Assembly: GCF_007197645.1 (NCBI RefSeq)
Contig: NZ_VKGK01000043.1
Span: 1 to 42,344, forward strand
Direction: 5' to 3'
Source: Shewanella hanedai
GTDB taxonomy: Bacteria; Pseudomonadota; Gammaproteobacteria; Enterobacterales; Shewanellaceae
DNA: 42,344 bases
Part shown: piece after piece, positions 15,994 to 23,265 of the stretch
How positions within the stretch are numbered: the stretch's first letter is position 1
How the letters are laid out: each line of letters opens with the position of its first letter
The notes under the pieces: generated by a model
Seen by the model: the letters and a program-made list of their open reading frames with translations, nothing else
Databases searched by the model: none
Told to the model about the DNA's origin: nothing
Translations under genes and position numbers: made by a program

Positions 15994-16653
15994 ATGGCTT
16001 TTCCAATGCAAGAAGTTCAATTTATCAGCCTACTCTGGCTTATCGGTATCATTGCTGAAGCTATGACTGGCGCGTTAGCTGCTGGGAAAAAACAGATGGA
16101 TCTATTTGGTGTTGTCATCATTGGCTGTGCAACGGCCATTGGCGGCGGAACCTTGCGTGACATGATGTTAGGCAACTACCCATTAATCTGGGTTGAAAAT
16201 GTGCATTATCTCATTGCGATTGCACTTGCATCGCTATTAACTGTGTTGATAGCGCCAGTGATGCGCTATTTATCTAAGCTATTTCTAGCAATCGATGCGC
16301 TAGGATTAGCTGTGTTCTCTATTATAGGTGCGCAGAAAACATTGATGTTAGGTTTCAGTCCTGTTGTCGCTGTCGTTATGGGGGTTGTTACAGGCGTATT
16401 TGGTGGCGTGATCCGCGATATATTATGTAACCAAGTGCCACTCATCTTTAAAAAGGAACTGTATGCCTTAGTGGCATTATTAACTGCATCTCTCTATGTC
16501 TGCCTAAAGCATTTAGAAGTGACTGAGTGGATTAATTTAGGGATATGTCTATCTTTTGGCTTCAGCTTTAGAATGTTATCAATTAAATTTCGCTGGGGAA
16601 TGCCCAAATTCGACTATCAATATGAGCATGGTCACGATGGTACGTCACATTAA
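15994..16653 (+). CDS. TRIC/UPF0126 family cation channel (YadS-like)
   Basis: Inner-membrane protein with two repeated glycine-rich halves of the prokaryotic TRIC channel family, thought to conduct monovalent cations. The two signatures are IGGGTLRDMMLGNYP (first half) and FGGVIRDILCNQVPLIF (second half). About seven hydrophobic helices are seen, with a His/Asp-rich tail. The start is uncertain: ATG codons at 15940, 15967, 15994 and 16006 are in frame and none has a clear Shine-Dalgarno. Homology to the usual opening (MQEVQFISLLWLIGI) favours 15994 or 16006. The gene ends at a strong bidirectional terminator. Confidence 0.85.
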   Translation: MAFPMQEVQFISLLWLIGIIAEAMTGALAAGKKQMDLFGVVIIGCATAIGGGTLRDMMLGNYPLIWVENVHYLIAIALASLLTVLIAPVMRYLSKLFLAIDALGLAVFSIIGAQKTLMLGFSPVVAVVMGVVTGVFGGVIRDILCNQVPLIFKKELYALVALLTASLYVCLKHLEVTEWINLGICLSFGFSFRMLSIKFRWGMPKFDYQYEHGHDGTSH

Positions 16654-16681
16654 AAAAGGTCGGCTATTGCCGACCTTTTTT
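16652..16681. terminator. Bidirectional terminator
   Basis: The stem GGTCGGC / GCCGACC with a 4-nt loop is extended by A6 and T6, an ideal bidirectional terminator between the convergent channel genes. Confidence 0.9.
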
Positions 16682-16709
16682 AATTCACATTACAGATAAT
16701 TCAATCGAA

Positions 16710-17534
16710 TTATACTGATGGAGTTTCCTTCACGTGAAGATCCATTTGTGGGTATGGAATACCGATGTTCGCTTCATCTAGGGCTATTTTGATCTGCTCT
16801 AACAATTCAAAATATGCAGGCCAGTAATCACTGCCCTTCACCCAAGGACGTACGACAAAGTTCACTGAAGAGTCAGCTAATTCAGAAACAGCAATAGTGT
16901 AAGCAGGATCCTTTAGGACATACTGATTACTCTCTACTATCTGTGTCAGAATCTTCTTCGTGTCAGCCAAGTTAGCATCGTAAGAAACACCAATCACCAA
17001 ATCAACTCGACGCTTATCCATCGCAGAGTAATTAATAATCGTTCCATCCATCATTGCAGAGTTAGGCGCAATAATGAGTTTATTATCGGGCGTAAGTAGC
17101 TTGGTAGAAAAGATAGTGATCTCATTTACAGTTCCGGCAATACCTGCAGCCTCAACATAATCACCAACACGACAAGGACGGAATAACACCATCAAGACGC
17201 CAGAAGCAAAATTAGAGAGTGAACCTTGAAGTGCAAGGCCTACTGCTAAGCCTGCGGCACCAATTACAGCAACCAGTGATGCTGTTTGAACGCCGATCTG
17301 ACCTAATGTAGCTACGATAGTGAACACAAGTACCAGTGCCCAAGCCATATTACCTACGAAAGAAGCAACAGTTTCATCGACTTTTCTCTTAAGTAGCAGC
17401 TTACACGTTATCTTTTTCGCTAATCCCGCTAAGTATTTACCGACAACGAAAATGACAATAGCTAAGAGCACTTTCATGCCATACGACACGATAAGATCAG
17501 GTGCTTGTTCAAACAAACCTTCCAAGTTTTCCAT
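16710..17534 (-). CDS. mscS: Small-conductance mechanosensitive channel
   Basis: Tension-gated inner-membrane channel that releases solutes on hypo-osmotic shock. At 274 residues it is close to E. coli MscS. Three N-terminal helices are visible; the pore helix is the Gly/Ala-rich segment GAAGLAVGLALQGSLSNFAS, followed by the beta-domain motif FRPCRVGDYVEAAGIAGTV and the vestibule with IIAPNSAMMDGTIINYS. A single gene. Pairing near a BCCT osmolyte transporter is not physically close enough to imply an operon. Confidence 0.93.
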   Translation of the reverse strand: MENLEGLFEQAPDLIVSYGMKVLLAIVIFVVGKYLAGLAKKITCKLLLKRKVDETVASFVGNMAWALVLVFTIVATLGQIGVQTASLVAVIGAAGLAVGLALQGSLSNFASGVLMVLFRPCRVGDYVEAAGIAGTVNEITIFSTKLLTPDNKLIIAPNSAMMDGTIINYSAMDKRRVDLVIGVSYDANLADTKKILTQIVESNQYVLKDPAYTIAVSELADSSVNFVVRPWVKGSDYWPAYFELLEQIKIALDEANIGIPYPQMDLHVKETPSV

Positions 17535-17657
17535 TTATTTACTCCCTAAATTAGCCAAATAGAGTTTGGCTATAAAATTTTTAACTCATTAATTAAACAC
17601 AGTTAGTGAGTTAATTCAAAACAACAAATTCGAGACTATCGATAACAATCATTGACG

Positions 17658-18233
17658 TTACTCAAATTCGACAAACAGTTCCACCCTCCGGTTTATTGCT
17701 CTCCCTTCGGGCTGTACATTACTTGCGATTGGAGCCTTATCAGCCATACCTTTGACGATAAAACGCTCAGGTTTAAAACCGAGATCATCCACTAAAATCC
17801 GTTTAACATTCGCGGCCCGCAAATTGGATAACTCTACATTACCCGCTTCACTTCCTATGGAATCTGTATGTCCTACTAAACATAGGTTTACATCATGCTC
17901 CAAAAGGAAAGATTTAATACGCGTAAAGACCTGCCATTGAACAAACATAACGTCAGCTTTAGCAAACTCAAAGTTCAAAACCAAAGGGGTAGCTTGAGTA
18001 CATGTCTCTGGATACAGCCCGTCATCCACAGTGAACAAACAGATCTTATCTTGGCCATTCATGACATGACAGCCACTAGAGTTAACTAATACCCCAACTT
18101 TTGTTCCCAAACAGGCATCTTTAACATCAGGTACACCGTCATTATCAAGATCTACCCAAGCCCAAGTTGAAGCAGCAAAGCTAAATAAAAAACCAACAGA
18201 TACGATAAATCTCACGCCAGACCAATGACTCAT
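17658..18233 (-). CDS. OmpA-family peptidoglycan-associated protein
   Basis: A 191-residue exported protein. The signal peptide ends around ASTWA. A calcium-binding-type segment follows directly (VDLDNDGVPDVKDACLG, a thrombospondin type-3-like repeat), then the C-terminal OmpA domain with GHTDSIGSEAGNVELSNLRA and GRAINRRVEL, which binds diaminopimelate in peptidoglycan. There is no beta-barrel domain, so it probably sits in the periplasm. Four cysteines in the central region may form disulphides. Neighbours do not suggest a partner. Confidence 0.88.
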   Translation of the reverse strand: MSHWSGVRFIVSVGFLFSFAASTWAWVDLDNDGVPDVKDACLGTKVGVLVNSSGCHVMNGQDKICLFTVDDGLYPETCTQATPLVLNFEFAKADVMFVQWQVFTRIKSFLLEHDVNLCLVGHTDSIGSEAGNVELSNLRAANVKRILVDDLGFKPERFIVKGMADKAPIASNVQPEGRAINRRVELFVEFE

Positions 18234-18446
18234 ACTTACCCACTCGCTAAAGTTTTCACTCTAGGTTTTAATCCTATATGAACCTTGTATAGCCCATGGA
18301 GGTAAAATAGACAAATCCAAGCACAGCCTCAATGAATTGCAACCATTTTATAACCTTCTGGCAAATTCGTAAACACTTAGAGCAAAACACTTAAACATTA
18401 GCTAATGACAACCAATTAAATCGAACCTTAATAGATCAACTTTAAC

Positions 18447-18857
18447 TTAAACTGCCACCACTCGTGTCCTGATATTGTCGTAACACCAGTTAAAAGCGAT
18501 GGCATAGAAAAAGAAGAAGATGAGAAAAGCAGCTTCCATCAAAAGTGCAGCACCTAAACTGATGCCTAGAAACCAGGCGACAAAGGGGACTGTGATAAAA
18601 ATGATACCGGACTCAAACCCCAGAGTATGGCCAATTCTCAACAATAAACTTCTTGTTGCTCGCTCGCTACCAAACTGTTTATCAAACCAAATATTATAAA
18701 AATAATTCCAGATCACAGCATAGAAACTTAATCCAACACCAACGACCATCAAGGAGGACGCCTCTTTGTTGCTAAACATCGCAGCCGCAGGAATAACGAT
18801 AGCTAAGGCTATCAGTTCAAATATAATCGCGTGAAACACTCTCTCTTTAGTTTGCAT
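18447..18857 (-). CDS. PACE-family efflux protein (AceI-like)
   Basis: A 136-residue four-helix inner-membrane transporter of the proteobacterial antimicrobial compound efflux family. Members export chlorhexidine and short diamines by proton exchange. The duplicated bacterial transmembrane-pair architecture is seen: RVFHAIIFELIAL in helix 1, with the conserved membrane glutamate at E14, and a second repeat with the WNYFYNIWFDKQFG loop. It is transcribed away from a LysR gene about 90 nt upstream. In known cases such a LysR regulator activates the PACE gene, so the pairing supports the call. Confidence 0.9.
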   Translation of the reverse strand: MQTKERVFHAIIFELIALAIVIPAAAMFSNKEASSLMVVGVGLSFYAVIWNYFYNIWFDKQFGSERATRSLLLRIGHTLGFESGIIFITVPFVAWFLGISLGAALLMEAAFLIFFFFYAIAFNWCYDNIRTRVVAV

Positions 18858-18950
18858 ACCATAGACTCCAATAAGTAACTTGCAGCTATTATCATCTCTA
18901 TATATGATGATTAATAATCACATACCATCACTTTTACTGATATTTCTACC

Positions 18951-19820
18951 ATTGAACAACTCACGTCATTTGTCACTACCGTCGAATCTGGTTCATTTTC
19001 AGCTGCCGCCCGCAAGCTAGGTAAAGTGCAGTCAGCTGTAAGTCAAAATATCATGAACATGGAGATAGACACTGGGCTTCAGTTATTTGATAGAACGGGT
19101 CGTTACCCAACACTCACTGTTAAAGGTGAGAAGTTACTGCCGCAAGCTAGAGCTGTTATCGCTCAGCACCGCCGGCTTGCTCAACAAGTCGATGCGCTAG
19201 AGTCCGATGAGGTGAGTAAACTCACTCTGGCTATCGATGAAGGAATTCCCTATGGTAATCTTATCAAGTTGCTACCAGAGCTTGAAAAAGCCCATCCAGC
19301 TCTAGAGTTAGAGTTTCTCTGCGCTTCGAGTCAAGATGTGATCCAACTTGTGATAGATAAAAGGGCGAGCTCAGGCTTAGTCTTTAGTGACAACTTATAT
19401 CCTGAGTCTATCGACTTCGAAACCCTAGGCACCGTAGAGTTCGATCTCTTAGTCAGTCCCCTGCACCCTTTAGCTCAAATGGATTCGGCTCACATTGATA
19501 TCTTAAAGCTGCATAGACAGTTGGTCATCAGCTCTAAAGGCTCAAAAACAACCTGGTTCAATCAAGCTCATTCACCTGATGTCTGGCATGCTGATAACTA
19601 TTATGTGTTACTGGAATTGGCTAAATCGGGGTTTGGTTGGACCTTGCTTCCTTTGCACTTAGCAAAAGACGCACTCGAGGCTAATGCACTGTGTAAAGTG
19701 CCGGTACAATTTGAACAACTCGGCTGGCAGGCAAATGTCGATGTGATACAACATAGCTCAGTGCAAGTCGCGGCTAACGATACCTTACGTACCTTACTTA
19801 GACGATTGCTGCAGATGTGA
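18951..19820 (+). CDS. LysR-family regulator without a canonical start codon
   Basis: Reading this frame back from the clear LysR body gives an intact N-terminal helix-turn-helix (EQLTSFVTTVESGSFSAAAR, then KLGKVQSAVSQNI). No ATG, GTG or TTG lies between the in-frame stop TAA at 18915-18917 and GTG 19026, which falls inside the DNA-binding domain. Non-canonical candidates are ATC 18927, ATT 18942 and ATT 18951; the last fits the usual LysR opening (M-E-Q-L-x-x-F). None has a Shine-Dalgarno. From 18951 the protein is about 289 residues, normal for the family; the substrate-binding half is intact. It is either expressed from a rare ATT/ATC start, expressed weakly from GTG 19026 as a truncated form, or silenced. 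Divergent from the PACE gene, its likely target. Confidence 0.7.
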   Translation: MEQLTSFVTTVESGSFSAAARKLGKVQSAVSQNIMNMEIDTGLQLFDRTGRYPTLTVKGEKLLPQARAVIAQHRRLAQQVDALESDEVSKLTLAIDEGIPYGNLIKLLPELEKAHPALELEFLCASSQDVIQLVIDKRASSGLVFSDNLYPESIDFETLGTVEFDLLVSPLHPLAQMDSAHIDILKLHRQLVISSKGSKTTWFNQAHSPDVWHADNYYVLLELAKSGFGWTLLPLHLAKDALEANALCKVPVQFEQLGWQANVDVIQHSSVQVAANDTLRTLLRRLLQM

Positions 19821-19835
19821 ATGACAAAAGGAAAA

Positions 19836-19864
19836 CAGGTTTGAGTTAATATAATTCAAACCTG
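19836..19864 (-). terminator. Weak terminator for the DUF924 gene
   Basis: A 12-bp imperfect stem (CAGGTTTGA... / ...TCAAACCTG) is followed on the minus strand by TTTTCCTTTT. It lies 10 nt past the DUF924 stop and also just past the LysR stop on the other strand. Confidence 0.5.
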
Positions 19865-19873
19865 AAATAGTAT

Positions 19874-20326
19874 TTATGAGTTAAGCGAAGAAGCCTGTGC
19901 ATACCAAGTAGACCACACTGTTTTTTCCGGCATATCAACCTGAGACTCCATCCCTTCGAGCAAACGGAGTAACAAATCTCTGTCTTTATTCACTGAAGAA
20001 TAGAAAAGTGGATCATAAAAACAGCGTCGCTGTACAAGATCAAGCTGAGTATCGAAACCTAAGTCGACACCTTGTATACACAAATCTCTGGCACGTCGAT
20101 TTAGTTCATTAACCTCACTATCAGCCAGCAGATGTGCAACTGGTCCCATGAGTAAGATCAACGACATCCTACCCGGTGGAGTTTTCTGCCAATCACTGAG
20201 TTTGCCTAACTTTGCGTCATCTAACAAGGCGCGCCAATGAGACTGAGTTTGAGCCGAAAGTGAATTCTTAACAACGCCTTCGCCCTTGTTGTATTCACTA
20301 AACCACTGATGTAAAAACTGATCCAC
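19874..20326 (-). CDS. DUF924 family protein
   Basis: Cytoplasmic all-helical protein of a family with unknown function (TPR-like fold). The conserved core PPGRMSLILLMGPVAHLL corresponds to the family's G-R-[LM]-x-L-I-L-L block, followed by ARDLCIQGVDLGFD. An in-frame ATG at 20362 has no Shine-Dalgarno. GTG at 20326 is preceded by AAGGGTGG at ideal distance, so I take GTG, giving about 150 residues beginning (M)DQFLHQWF, which matches the family's usual start. It is shorter than most members (about 180-200). Confidence 0.7.
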   Translation of the reverse strand: MDQFLHQWFSEYNKGEGVVKNSLSAQTQSHWRALLDDAKLGKLSDWQKTPPGRMSLILLMGPVAHLLADSEVNELNRRARDLCIQGVDLGFDTQLDLVQRRCFYDPLFYSSVNKDRDLLLRLLEGMESQVDMPEKTVWSTWYAQASSLNS

Positions 20327-20512
20327 AAAACCACCCTTAAATTGATATAAGTTAATAATCATGAACAGGTATCAGGATAGCTTTCTCTGAGTCTGCTTTT
20401 AAATAAGAAGCCTGAGGGTATCACTCTGTACAAGGGATTAGATGTTCGACTTTAGTCTAGACTGTCGACAACGCACACTATTTGAGTGGCTTGGATGCCA
20501 ACAAACAGCCAC

Positions 20513-20540
20513 AAAAAAGGCGACCTTACTGGTCGCCTTT
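20513..20540 (-). terminator. Rho-independent terminator of the DUF4136 gene
   Basis: On the minus strand the stem GGCGACC / GGTCGCC with a 5-nt loop is followed by six T, 25 nt beyond the stop codon. Confidence 0.9.
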
Positions 20541-20564
20541 ATATATTTTAATGGCCCTAAGTGA

Positions 20565-21158
20565 CTATTTCGCCTCAATCTTAGGAGGATAATCCATTAG
20601 CATGGAAGAAACGGCTTCATTCACAATTCCCACACGCTCATCTGGCGTATTTTCATTTCGAATGGTATCAGTAACGGTACCACGCCAAATTAATCTGCCA
20701 GACGCTCTATCAATCATATCTAAGATTAATGTGCCCACTTCATATTCGCGAACCGTAGTTTGCGTATTCATTGCACGGCTCATACCCCAACCATAACCAT
20801 AACCGTATGGGTTGTAACCGTAACCATAGGGATTGTAACCATAGTTAGTGTTAAAGGTATCGACATTAATCTTCTTATCGACCTTAGTTAAATAATTTAC
20901 CAACACATCTGCAGTTTCAGCATTAGTCAGCTTAAGGCCTTTTTGTGCGAGCTGCTTATCTACAGCAGCGCGAACACGTTGGTCCATTAACCCATCTAAG
21001 TGATAACTATTTTCCTGAGTTTGAGGTTCAACCCAAGCAAAAGTTTTAATATCGCCGAAATTAGCTGCAGGATCGTAATCCGAACTTGATCTCATTGAGC
21101 TACACGCGCTAAGGGCACTAAGTGATAGTACTGCTAAAATTAACTGAACTTTTTTCAT
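20565..21158 (-). CDS. DUF4136 lipoprotein
   Basis: A 197-residue envelope lipoprotein: signal ending LSALSAC (Cys 19), then a DUF4136 domain with the typical YDPAANFGDIKTFAWV opening and the SGRLIWRGTV...TPDERVGIVNEAVSSML ending. Function of the family is unknown. The middle carries a Tyr/Gly/Asn-rich insert with two exact heptads YNPYGYG, a low-complexity loop encoded by a 21-bp near-repeat around 20800-20850. Single gene with its own terminator. Confidence 0.88.
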   Translation of the reverse strand: MKKVQLILAVLSLSALSACSSMRSSSDYDPAANFGDIKTFAWVEPQTQENSYHLDGLMDQRVRAAVDKQLAQKGLKLTNAETADVLVNYLTKVDKKINVDTFNTNYGYNPYGYGYNPYGYGYGWGMSRAMNTQTTVREYEVGTLILDMIDRASGRLIWRGTVTDTIRNENTPDERVGIVNEAVSSMLMDYPPKIEAK

Positions 21159-21266
21159 GTTAACCTCGTAAAATCCTAGAAGTGCAATATATTAATACAT
21201 ATGTAGCCTGCCTAGCAATGTTATCTTCAAAAACCCAATTTTGTTGACATAACTGCCTCATTCAAC

Positions 21267-21303
21267 TTGACTTAATTATTAATGCAAATGATAATAATTA
21301 TCA
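21267..21303 (+). promoter_or_regulatory. Promoter embedded in a perfect Fur box
   Basis: TGATAAT-A-ATTATCA (21289-21303) is an exact 7-1-7 Fur operator core. Its left arm contains the -10 hexamer GATAAT (21290-21295), 17 bp downstream of the -35 TTGACT (21267-21272). Fur-Fe(II) bound here would block RNA polymerase, so the following gene should be derepressed under iron limitation. Confidence 0.8.
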
Positions 21304-21327
21304 ATTACTGATTTTAAGAGATTAAAC

Positions 21328-21642
21328 ATGCTTTGGTTTATTGCTGCTTTTGTTATTGCTACTGGAGTGTACAAATTTGCTCCAGCAAACGTCACGACCC
21401 AAAGCATAGCCGACTCAAGCAAAGACGGCTTAGGGCATGTCGGTCTATTTATCTTACCCGGCCTTGTTTTACTTTGGTTACTCTTCACCATTTTACAAGA
21501 AGGGAGCAACAGCTATGGTGCAGCATCATTAGGATTTGTACTGACAGCCTGCTCTATCGCCATGACAAGATTTCACAAATACATGATCCCCTGCGCCTTT
21601 ATCACCATCATTTCAACTATCATCGGTGCTTTGTACGCATAA
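21328..21642 (+). CDS. Small membrane protein of unknown function, probably Fur-repressed
   Basis: A 104-residue protein with about four hydrophobic helices: an N-terminal helix (residues 1-18), LFILPGLVLLWLLFTIL, an Ala/Ser-rich third helix, and a C-terminal CAFITIISTIIGALYA. The loop between helices 1 and 2 is polar (TTQSIADSSKDGLGH). Start ATG 21328 follows AAGAGA. I do not recognise the family. The strongest clue is its promoter, which is buried in a perfect Fur box, so it probably takes part in iron or siderophore traffic or adaptation to iron starvation. No other iron gene is adjacent. Confidence 0.75.
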   Translation: MLWFIAAFVIATGVYKFAPANVTTQSIADSSKDGLGHVGLFILPGLVLLWLLFTILQEGSNSYGAASLGFVLTACSIAMTRFHKYMIPCAFITIISTIIGALYA

Positions 21643-21697
21643 CTTGCCTAACATATTAGTCCCCTCCTAAATCCTAGAACTCCAATATTATTTAGAG

Positions 21698-21725
21698 AAA
21701 AGGCCATATCTAATGGTCTTTTTAC
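21698..21725 (+). terminator. Rho-independent terminator
   Basis: The stem AAAAGGCCAT / ATGGTCTTTT (one G-U pair) with a 5-nt loop and T5 lies about 55 nt after the small membrane gene. Confidence 0.75.
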
Positions 21726-21806
21726 TTCTAAAGCTCGCGATAAACTCCCACAAGTTTCAGCATTTTGTTAGACTCGAGCTAATTGTCGCTAATTAATGAC
21801 TATCCC

Positions 21807-22136
21807 ATGCAAAAAGATGCAAATGTAACACTTGTCTACAGTACTGATATTGGCCGTATAGCCCCTGAAAAAGAGGCCCTAGACGCGCCAATAGGCGATG
21901 GCATTGTTAGGATCCATAAAGACAGTAAAGGAAGGAAAGGTAAAGGGGTCTCTATCATCAAAGGGTTAGGATTAGATGAGAAAGAACTCAAAGCCTTAGC
22001 TCAAAAGCTTAAAAAGCAATGTGGCTGTGGTGGTACGGTTAAAGAGTTTACTATTGAAGTTCAAACTGACAATAGAGAACAACTCAAAACCTTACTTGAA
22101 AAACTAAATTATCAAGTAAAACTAGCCGGTGGGTAA
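21807..22136 (+). CDS. yciH: SUI1/eIF1-like translation factor (YciH)
   Basis: Bacterial homologue of eukaryotic eIF1, proposed to affect fidelity of start-site selection on the 30S subunit. About 109 residues from ATG 21807. The opening VTLVYSTDIGRI is typical, and the SUI1 domain contains KGRKGKGVSIIKGLGL and KKQCGCGGTVKE, ending in the NYQVKLAGG strand. A TTG at 21783 could extend it by 8 codons, but the family start is at the ATG; neither has a strong Shine-Dalgarno. It stands 33 nt before yqgE and may be cotranscribed. Confidence 0.9.
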   Translation: MQKDANVTLVYSTDIGRIAPEKEALDAPIGDGIVRIHKDSKGRKGKGVSIIKGLGLDEKELKALAQKLKKQCGCGGTVKEFTIEVQTDNREQLKTLLEKLNYQVKLAGG

Positions 22137-22169
22137 GCTAGCCATTCGTTGAATTCATTGGAGCTAAAG

Positions 22170-22730
22170 ATGGACAGTTTACAAAATCACTTGTTAATCG
22201 CTATGCCCTCTCTTGATGATACTTTTTTTGAACGCTCGGTGATCTACCTTTGCGAGCATGATGAAAAAGGAGCCATGGGGATTATGATTAACCAACCAAT
22301 CGGTATTGATGTCAACGAACTCTTAAAGCAGATGCAGCTCGATGAAGAACCTGATTCCATCGTCTCGCTAGGTTCAACCGTGCTCGTTGGTGGACCAGTA
22401 AATCCAGATAGAGGCTTTGTGTTGCATACCCCACAACCGAACTGGAACAATAGCCAAGCTTTGACCGATGAAGTGATGCTCACCACATCCAGAGACGTGT
22501 TGACCTCTTTAGGCACAAGTGCCGCGCCCAATAACTTCATTGTAGCCCTTGGATACGCCGGTTGGAGCCGAGATCAGCTCGAACAAGAACTCGCTGATAA
22601 TACTTGGCTCTCGACTCCTGCAACAAAAGAGTTGTTGTTCGATATAAGCTTTGACGATAGATGGCAACAAGCCACTGAATCACTTGGATTTGATATTTGG
22701 CAACTGTCGAGCCAGACGGGTCACGCATAG
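22170..22730 (+). CDS. yqgE: YqgE/AlgH family protein (UPF0301)
   Basis: Conserved cytoplasmic protein of uncertain biochemical role; named AlgH in Pseudomonas. 186 residues from ATG 22170, which has GGAG 7 nt upstream; the in-frame TTG at 22149 is not needed. Typical motifs: LIAMPSLDDTFFERSVIYLCEH, GAMGIMINQP, the VGGPVNPDRGFVLH block and the ALGYAGWSRDQLEQEL block. It is directly upstream of ruvX (about 40 nt), the widely conserved yqgE-yqgF pair. Confidence 0.95.
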   Translation: MDSLQNHLLIAMPSLDDTFFERSVIYLCEHDEKGAMGIMINQPIGIDVNELLKQMQLDEEPDSIVSLGSTVLVGGPVNPDRGFVLHTPQPNWNNSQALTDEVMLTTSRDVLTSLGTSAAPNNFIVALGYAGWSRDQLEQELADNTWLSTPATKELLFDISFDDRWQQATESLGFDIWQLSSQTGHA

Positions 22731-22769
22731 TTTTAATATTATATACGGTTAACAATTAAGAAGTTGATT

Positions 22770-23189
22770 ATGAGTTCACAAACGGTTTTAGGTTTTGATT
22801 TTGGCACTAAGAGTATAGGTATTGCGATAGGACAATCACTTACTGGCAGCGCAGCCCCATTACAATCGATAAAAGCCGTCGATGGGATCCCTAAATGGGA
22901 AGAGATAGGATTATTGATCGAAGAATGGAAACCTGACTTAGTTGTCGTCGGCCTTCCCCTGAATATGGATGGGTCGGAGCAAGAGATGACCCAAAGAGCT
23001 AAAAAGTTCGCCAATAGAATCAATGGTCGATTCGGAGTAAAGATTGCCACACAAGATGAAAGACTGACCACAGCAGATGCTAAAACTAGACTATTTGAAA
23101 TGGGTGGCTATAAAGCACTAACAAAAGGTCAGGTCGATGCCATGTCTGCAGTGTTGATCATAGAAAGCTATTTCGAGAATCAGTACTAA
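22770..23189 (+). CDS. ruvX: Putative pre-16S rRNA nuclease / Holliday-junction resolvase-like (YqgF)
   Basis: RNase H-like nuclease of the YqgF/RuvX family, implicated in 16S rRNA 5' end processing. 139 residues from ATG 22770 (AAGAAG upstream). The catalytic-type aspartate is in LGFDFGTKSIGIA, with VVVGLPLNMDGSEQEMT and the DERLTTADA loop (a second acidic residue), then KGQVDAMSAVLIIESY near the end. Encoded behind yqgE and before a bidirectional terminator. Confidence 0.95.
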   Translation: MSSQTVLGFDFGTKSIGIAIGQSLTGSAAPLQSIKAVDGIPKWEEIGLLIEEWKPDLVVVGLPLNMDGSEQEMTQRAKKFANRINGRFGVKIATQDERLTTADAKTRLFEMGGYKALTKGQVDAMSAVLIIESYFENQY

Positions 23190-23220
23190 TTTGTATTAGT
23201 ACTGTAAAAAGACAAACATT

Positions 23221-23246
23221 AAAAAAGGGAGCTGAGCTCCCTTTAG
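23221..23246. terminator. Bidirectional terminator
   Basis: The stem AAAGGGAGC / GCTCCCTTT with a 3-nt loop lies between the convergent ruvX and hemH genes, with A-rich and T-rich flanks. Confidence 0.8.
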
Positions 23247-23265
23247 TTATTTAGCATCACCTTAC

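Noticed and set aside
21333..21659. 108-codon plus-strand frame overlapping the small membrane gene
   Set aside because: It is the +2 shadow of 21328-21642. The real frame has the Shine-Dalgarno, the hydrophobic pattern and the promoter.
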